Assembly (NCBI RefSeq): GCF_000014885.1
Contig: NC_011566.1
Span: 1,922,001-1,986,000 of the forward strand
Direction of reading: 5' to 3'
Length of the DNA stretch: 64,000 bases
From: Shewanella piezotolerans WP3
Lineage (GTDB): Bacteria > Pseudomonadota > Gammaproteobacteria > Enterobacterales > Shewanellaceae
A program made the position numbers and the translations under genes. A model generated the notes under the pieces. It had not been told where the DNA came from, made no database searches, and worked only from the letters and a program-made list of their open reading frames with translations. Numbering within the stretch: the stretch's first letter is position 1; the number at the start of each line of letters is the position of its first letter. Shown in pieces: positions 59,066 through 64,000 of the stretch.

Positions 59066-61552
59066 ATGAAAAAGCTCTTTTTAGGTGTCGCAATCACATC
59101 TGCATTGGGTCTCACCGCCTGTAGTGAAGACAGTTATAACGAATTAGTCGACAAAACGGAACCATTGGTCCCTCAATCAGTTATGGTCTTTGATCCTGGT
59201 AACGGTGAACTACCATTACCCAATGACATTCTTTTTAGTGGCACGCTCGATGGCACATTGAATATTCCTGATGAAGCGGCTGATGGCAGCAGTGACTACA
59301 CTGACCCCTCTATGGCGCTTGGTGCATTAGACGGTTGGTCAACAACAGCGCCTATTTCTATTGCGGTTGCCCCCGCTACCGATAATGACGGTACGGTATT
59401 AACTTTGAGTAAGTCATCGGTTGAACAGCCTGGCGCGGTGAGAATGTTTGAAGCCACTGTCGGTGGCGCGTTATCATCAGATCCTGAGTGTACCAGTGCA
59501 GCAGATGTTTCCGCTTGTAAAGTGGGTGAAGAGCTACAATTTGGCGTTGACTTTATTACCACAACCTCTGGAAATAGCGTCGTTATCGTACCGCTTAAAC
59601 CTTTAAAGGCTAAGCAATCTTATATTTATGCGACAACCAACCTTGTCCAAGATTCAGCAGGTCGCGCAATAGCACCATCTGCGACCTATTCATTGCTAAA
59701 ATTGGATATTGACACTAAACCGTTAGAAACACCTGAGCAATTATTGTTGCAAGCGGCTGTCAATAGCTATGAAAAAGGTATGGCTGCAGCGGGTGGGCCG
59801 GATGCTGAATCAGTAAGTTATTCTGGTTTATTTACCACGCAGTCAGTTGCCGATGTTTATGAAGTTTCAAAGTTGCTAATTGCAGGGCAGCCTGGCTACC
59901 AACCAGAGTTTACAATGCCACCTACAGATACTGGTTATACGTTGGCACAGGCATTAATGATGCCGCCAGAGCATCCTGCTTATGCAGGTGCGAGTAAAGT
60001 TAACCTTTGGAAAGCAGAACTTAAATTACCCGTTTACGGTGATTGTTCGTCTACCCAGTGTTTAGATGCAGATCTAAACCCAACGATTAATGGTATGTGG
60101 AAGGCTGCTTACGATAGTCCTGTTTCTGTTTTGCTGGCATTACAAATGGGTACCTTGAGTCAAGAAAACTACTTTGCTCAAGCGATTGCAAATGGCATTG
60201 AAGATCCCGTTGCAGCATTAAGCGACCCAACTATGCTTGCGGGTAAATTATGGAATTTAGATGATGGTACGCCAGCAGATAAGGCTCGACATTTAACCAA
60301 GTACAACCCAATCCCACAAATCAAAAACTATGAAACAGTTCCTGTACAGATGACTGTACCTAACTTTGCCCCTGCACCAGCAACAGGTTGGCCAACAACG
60401 ATGGCGCTTCATGGTCTTGGTGGCGGTAAAGAGATGGCCTTTGCGTACGCGGGGACTTATGGTGAGTTAGGTGTGGCAACGGTTGCTATCGATATGCCAC
60501 TACACGGTGCACGTTCATTTGGAAAGGACCTAATTGTTCCTGGAGCATATACTGTATCGGCTTCAGATCCTGCTTACGGCGCAGTTGTTGGCGATGAAAC
60601 ACTGTTCTCTCTAGGGAATCCATTAGCTTTTATTAACATTGCTAGTACTTTGAGTGTGCGTGATAACTTCCGCCAAGCAACTTTCGATCATTTAGCCGTA
60701 CGTGCAGCGCTTACTGGTTATGCTGGACAATTGGCTGCAGCTGGTGCTCCACAGGTATTTGATAATAACCAAATTAGTGCACAAGGTTTAAGTCTTGGCG
60801 CAATTGTCGGTACTGATTTTGCGACTTACGCAAGTACGGGACTGACTCATCCAAGCGGTGCTGACTTGAGTTCTGTTTATGCGCTCAATGCTGCGTCACT
60901 TGTCGCACCATCAGGCGGCTTTGCGGGTACCTTTATTGGTTCAGCGACTTTTGGTCCATTGTTATTTGACAACATCGTCACGACGGATGCTTTCCTTGAG
61001 TTAGTTGAAGAAGCAAATAAAGATCTTGGCTACGAAGTCGGAACGCCTGAGTACGATGCACTGGTTAAGTCGGTTTATGACGCCTTCTTGCCAACGTTTG
61101 CCTTTGCTGTGCAAACTGCGGTTGATAGCGCAGACCCGATTAACCATGCTGCGATGCTTAAAGCTACGGGTTTGCCTATTCACTTAATTGAAGTGGTTGG
61201 CGATGGTGCTAACAGCTTGCCTGACCAAGTTTTGCCTAACCGTGTACCTGGCTACCCAATTTCTGGTACTGAGCCGCTAATTGAAAACTTAGGTCTTGCC
61301 TGTGTAGATAGCACCACTGTAGGCTCTGGTGTTGTGAGGTTTACTAAAGGGCATCACAGTTCAATTATTGACCCTAGCCCAATTGACGGGGTTACAGATG
61401 GACTTGAAGATGTAGCGACGGTAGAGATGCAAACACAAGCAGCATTCTTCTCATACAGTGCTGGTTTACCTGATGCAGTTAGCCCAACTATCTACTTAGG
61501 TTTGGTTGTTGGCACCGATGCAGCGAAAATGGTAGTACAACCTTGTATGTAA
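59066..61552 (+). CDS. VolA/Pla-1-type surface lipoprotein lipase
   Basis: The 828-residue lipoprotein has signal MKKLFLGVAITSALGLTAC, lipobox Cys at residue 19. The N-terminal domain (SVMVFDPGNGELPLPNDILF, DGTLNIPDEAADGSSDYTDP) is the bacterial virulence-factor lipase N-domain of VolA and Pla-1/cef lipases. The hydrolase half has MALHGLGGGKEMA, DMPLHGARSFG, the nucleophile in QGLSLGAIVGTDFA and His in KGHHSSIIDPSP. VolA of Vibrio hydrolyses lysophosphatidylcholine to feed fatty-acid uptake. FadL, its usual partner, is not seen here. Confidence 0.88.
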   Translation: MKKLFLGVAITSALGLTACSEDSYNELVDKTEPLVPQSVMVFDPGNGELPLPNDILFSGTLDGTLNIPDEAADGSSDYTDPSMALGALDGWSTTAPISIAVAPATDNDGTVLTLSKSSVEQPGAVRMFEATVGGALSSDPECTSAADVSACKVGEELQFGVDFITTTSGNSVVIVPLKPLKAKQSYIYATTNLVQDSAGRAIAPSATYSLLKLDIDTKPLETPEQLLLQAAVNSYEKGMAAAGGPDAESVSYSGLFTTQSVADVYEVSKLLIAGQPGYQPEFTMPPTDTGYTLAQALMMPPEHPAYAGASKVNLWKAELKLPVYGDCSSTQCLDADLNPTINGMWKAAYDSPVSVLLALQMGTLSQENYFAQAIANGIEDPVAALSDPTMLAGKLWNLDDGTPADKARHLTKYNPIPQIKNYETVPVQMTVPNFAPAPATGWPTTMALHGLGGGKEMAFAYAGTYGELGVATVAIDMPLHGARSFGKDLIVPGAYTVSASDPAYGAVVGDETLFSLGNPLAFINIASTLSVRDNFRQATFDHLAVRAALTGYAGQLAAAGAPQVFDNNQISAQGLSLGAIVGTDFATYASTGLTHPSGADLSSVYALNAASLVAPSGGFAGTFIGSATFGPLLFDNIVTTDAFLELVEEANKDLGYEVGTPEYDALVKSVYDAFLPTFAFAVQTAVDSADPINHAAMLKATGLPIHLIEVVGDGANSLPDQVLPNRVPGYPISGTEPLIENLGLACVDSTTVGSGVVRFTKGHHSSIIDPSPIDGVTDGLEDVATVEMQTQAAFFSYSAGLPDAVSPTIYLGLVVGTDAAKMVVQPCM

Positions 61553-61572
61553 TATTGACTGTTTAGCAGCTT

Positions 61573-61600
61573 AAAAAACCCAGCTTTTGCTGGGTTTTTT
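61573..61600 (+). terminator. Terminator of the VolA-type lipase gene
   Basis: AAAACCCAGC and GCTGGGTTTT form a 10-bp stem around TTTT and are followed by further T. It lies 20 bp past the stop. Confidence 0.9.
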
Positions 61601-61660
61601 ATTGGCAATTTTAATTACACTTTTAATTGCGACATAGGCTGCTAGAATAGCGGGCAATAA

Positions 61661-61924
61661 TACCAATTGCATTAAAGGTTTGACCATTCAGCGGGAATTC
61701 AAAACGTTGTAGGCAAGTAGTGGGATTTGAACTAATAGTTATTCTATATCCAAATCCCATAGCGAAGCATACAGCGTTTTGAAACTCGCACTACGTGAGG
61801 CCCTCATTCTTTCTACTTCTGCTTTGCATTGGCTTAAAAGGGAATAACCATTTCTTTACCAATGCGCTTTGAATTGAAAAGACTGAGGGAATCTGAACTG
61901 GCCAAATACTTAATGCAATTGGTT
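61661..61924. repeat. 264-bp MITE, family M1 copy C
   Basis: It has the same length and orientation as copy B. The left end is TACCAATTGCATTAAAGG and the right end has one mutated base (TTGGTT). TAA duplications flank it (61658-61660 and 61925-61927). It ends 37 bp before the sohB start. Confidence 0.86.
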
Positions 61925-61961
61925 TAAATGAGAACAACAATCGATTTAGTTGGAGAATATT

Positions 61962-62993
61962 TTGGAATTTTTGTACGAATACGGCTTGTTTTTAGCCAAA
62001 GCGGTGACGATAGTCGTGTCGATTCTGGCTGTTGTGATTGTGGTTTTAGCATCAACGATTAAACACAAAACTGAGAAAGGTGAACTGAAAATTACCAATA
62101 TCAGTGATGACTTAAAAACACTGAAACATGATCTCAAAGAAGAGTTGTTGTCAAAGAAGGCGTTTAAAGCCTATGAGAAAAAAGTAAAAGCAGACGAGAA
62201 AGACAAAGAGAAAGCCCAAAAAGATGCTAAAGAGCCAGCGAATGATCCTAAGGTCTTTGTCATCGATTTCAAGGGCAGCATTGATGCTGGAGAAGTTGCC
62301 TCTCTTCGTGAAGAGATAAGTGCGATTTTAACTATTGCCGACAAAGGCGATGAAGTCATTGTTAATGTTGAAAGTGGCGGCGGTATGGTGCATGGCTATG
62401 GTTTGGCGTCGAGCCAACTCGACCGCTTAAGAAAAGCCGAAATTCCGTTATCAATCTGTGTCGATAAAGTGGCTGCTAGTGGCGGTTACATGATGGCTTG
62501 TGTGGCTAACAAGGTGTACGCAGCGCCGTTTGCTATTGTCGGTTCTATTGGCGTAGTTGCTCAAGTGCCTAACTTTAATCGTTTGCTCAAGAAGCATGAC
62601 ATTGATTATGAGCAGCATACAGCGGGTGACTTCAAACGCACTCTGACCATTTTTGGTGAGAATACTGATGAAGGGCGTGAAAAGTTCCAAAAAGAGCTTG
62701 AAGAGACACATGTGCTGTTTAAAGAGTTCATTTCTAAGTACAGACCAGAACTTGATATTGCTAAAGTGGCTACTGGCGAGCATTGGTATGGTCAGCAAGC
62801 AATTGAGCTTGGCTTGATTGATGAAGTGGCAACCAGTGATGATGTGATCCTAAAGCTTGCCAACGAGCGCACTGTCGTTAAAGTGAGTTACCAGCTTAAG
62901 AAGAAGCTGTCTGATAAGATTGCCCATGGTGCATCTTTGTCTTTCAATGCAATTTTTAACAAATTTGCAGAAAAGAACCAGCCGCTTAAATAG
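61962..62993 (+). CDS. sohB: Inner-membrane peptidase SohB (S49 family)
   Basis: The protein has 343 residues starting at TTG 61962, giving MEFLYEYGLFLAKA like E. coli SohB (MELLSEYGLFLAK). GGAG lies seven bases upstream. One membrane helix (about 12-30) is followed by a Lys/Glu-rich linker and the S49 protease domain. The oxyanion segment is VNVESGGGMVHGYGLASSQL, the catalytic Ser is in VDKVAASGGYMMACVAN, and the general-base Lys follows at KRTLTIFGENT. SohB acts on membrane or periplasmic proteins. An M1 MITE lies directly upstream and may carry its promoter. Confidence 0.93.
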   Translation: MEFLYEYGLFLAKAVTIVVSILAVVIVVLASTIKHKTEKGELKITNISDDLKTLKHDLKEELLSKKAFKAYEKKVKADEKDKEKAQKDAKEPANDPKVFVIDFKGSIDAGEVASLREEISAILTIADKGDEVIVNVESGGGMVHGYGLASSQLDRLRKAEIPLSICVDKVAASGGYMMACVANKVYAAPFAIVGSIGVVAQVPNFNRLLKKHDIDYEQHTAGDFKRTLTIFGENTDEGREKFQKELEETHVLFKEFISKYRPELDIAKVATGEHWYGQQAIELGLIDEVATSDDVILKLANERTVVKVSYQLKKKLSDKIAHGASLSFNAIFNKFAEKNQPLK

Positions 62994-63017
62994 TTGTCGC
63001 AAAAGTAAACTAGATAA

Positions 63018-63043
63018 AAAGCCTGCAGATGCAGGTTTTTTTG
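63018..63043 (+). terminator. Terminator of sohB
   Basis: AGCCTGCA and TGCAGGTT stem (6 GC-rich core pairs) with a 2-base loop is followed by seven T, 25 bp after the stop. Confidence 0.82.
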
Positions 63044-63127
63044 TCGCTAATTTTAAATATAGGCTATTAATTAACAACTAAATCCGCTAAAAATATAGTT
63101 ATAAACTCACTAATTTAGCGGAGTGCA

Positions 63128-64000
63128 ATGCATAAAACTTGCAGCTACAAACCACACCTGATGGTTGGCGATCAGTCTTATCCTGCTTATGAATTAAGAA
63201 ACCTGCTCAGCTACTTGAAGAAACAATTTGGTATAGAGGCTGTAGAACAACTGTGCCAAGAGATAGGCGTTGGTGAAAATGAGTTGGTTCATAGCCAATT
63301 TGTCTATGTGTGGCAAGTCGACTACGCCATGACGTTTTTGCAGAACTTAAGTCAAGATCCTGAGGTCGGTGCTAAAGCGGCCAGTGACTATCAAGTAAAA
63401 GATTTGGGTTTTTTATTGGGATATCTCACTGAGTATACAACCTTAGGAGAATGCCTTGAGTTTGTCATTGCACACCCAGAACTGGTGGGGAGTTTTTCTG
63501 ATACGTTAATCCGTAACGAAGAGGGTTTACTTAAGGTTAGATGGCTCAATACTAACAAGCTCGACGTTAATAAATACAGTTGCCAGTTTCAGCACAGTAT
63601 TGCATCTTTGATGACCTTTGCGCGAGAGTTGACGGGCATTGAGGTGAACGTCAAAGAGATCGCTTTGGCTGAACCTAACCGCTGTGCCGACTTTTTAGCT
63701 TCATGCACAGGCGCGTCAGTTCGCTTTGATGCCGAATTTTTTGAATGGTCTATTGAGCATCAGTTGTTGAGTTTACCCATTACTTTCTCTTTCGCTGCCA
63801 CTGAGCCCTGTATTACTGTCGACCCTAGTCATTCCTATATATCATTGCTCTTAACAGAGTTAAGAGAAAGTGCACCTGAACTGCCGAGTATGGATGCGAA
63901 GGCTTTGGCGCAAAATATCAGTAGTCGCACATTGAGACGTCGGTTGTCGAACGCGGGCACAAGTTATCAGAAGTTGGTTGATCAAGTTCGTTGCCAAATG
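63128..64000 (+). CDS. AraC-family transcriptional regulator (arabinose-type N-domain), truncated by window end
   Basis: An open frame of 291 codons from the ATG at 63128 runs off the window. The N-terminal about 190 residues (FLQNLSQDPEVGAKAASDYQ, DLGFLLGYLTEYTTLGECLE) are the arabinose_bd/OruR-type ligand domain of the GadX/ArgR-like AraC subgroup. The last residues, ISSRTLRRRLSNAGTSYQKL, are the second-helix start of the AraC HTH, so only about 40-60 codons are missing. Such regulators usually control adjacent lipid or amino-acid genes. Downstream genes are not visible. Confidence 0.88.
   Translation, partial: MHKTCSYKPHLMVGDQSYPAYELRNLLSYLKKQFGIEAVEQLCQEIGVGENELVHSQFVYVWQVDYAMTFLQNLSQDPEVGAKAASDYQVKDLGFLLGYLTEYTTLGECLEFVIAHPELVGSFSDTLIRNEEGLLKVRWLNTNKLDVNKYSCQFQHSIASLMTFARELTGIEVNVKEIALAEPNRCADFLASCTGASVRFDAEFFEWSIEHQLLSLPITFSFAATEPCITVDPSHSYISLLLTELRESAPELPSMDAKALAQNISSRTLRRRLSNAGTSYQKLVDQVRCQM

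Overview
The window looks like a chromosome segment of a marine gammaproteobacterium, most probably Shewanella. The reasons are the monomeric isocitrate dehydrogenase next to cspD-clpS-clpA-infA-bpt-aat, the rnm-yciO-scpA-scpB-rluB block divergent from a trpL-EGD(CF)BA operon, the azurin, MSHA-like pilin and VolA-type lipase genes, and many short interspersed repeats. Family names come from protein motifs and synteny read by eye. No database was searched.

Layout. 1-31 kb is mostly core genome: icd (cut by the window start), cspD, clpS-clpA, infA, bpt-aat, a glycine-zipper envelope protein, a MocR regulator divergent from a LysE exporter, an S9 peptidase divergent from an amidohydrolase, a GST, trhO, an nfeD-slipin pair, yegD, creA, a type IV pilin, azurin with a Fur-box-like site, rsgA, a DUF1097 membrane protein, a chemoreceptor, and a three-gene operon of cupredoxin-like protein, GGDEF/EAL protein and outer-membrane protein. 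Then come xthA, yciI and yciB. Gaps between these genes hold miniature inverted-repeat elements with TTA/TAA target duplications.

About 32.3-46.4 kb is an accessory island read here as a chromosomal integron wedged between yciB and the trp operon. An IntI-type integrase (45418-46374) has a near-perfect LexA box in front of it. To its left lies an array of mostly minus-strand genes separated by attC-like imperfect palindromes. The cassettes encode two alpha/beta hydrolases, a DUF3644 protein with a HEPN-type motif, and several secreted or unknown proteins. Three IS110-family elements and a remnant of a fourth sit in the array. Two of them, and the remnant, are IS1111-type and inserted at or within a few bases of the attC recombination point. 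The non-coding 3' region of the first contains a 9-base string that would pair with the attC target, which is what an IS110-family bridge (seeker) RNA should carry.

From 46.4 kb to 53.6 kb runs the complete tryptophan operon on the minus strand, with a textbook attenuator: an 18-residue leader peptide with three consecutive Trp codons, an anti-terminator and a terminator. Divergent from it are rnm, yciO, scpA, scpB and rluB. They are followed by yciK, a VolA-type lipoprotein lipase, sohB and the first 291 codons of an AraC-family regulator that runs off the window end.

The most unusual material is the integron with its attC-targeting IS1111 elements and their candidate guide RNAs, followed by the MITE families, one of which appears to have inserted into the yciK stop codon and regenerated it.
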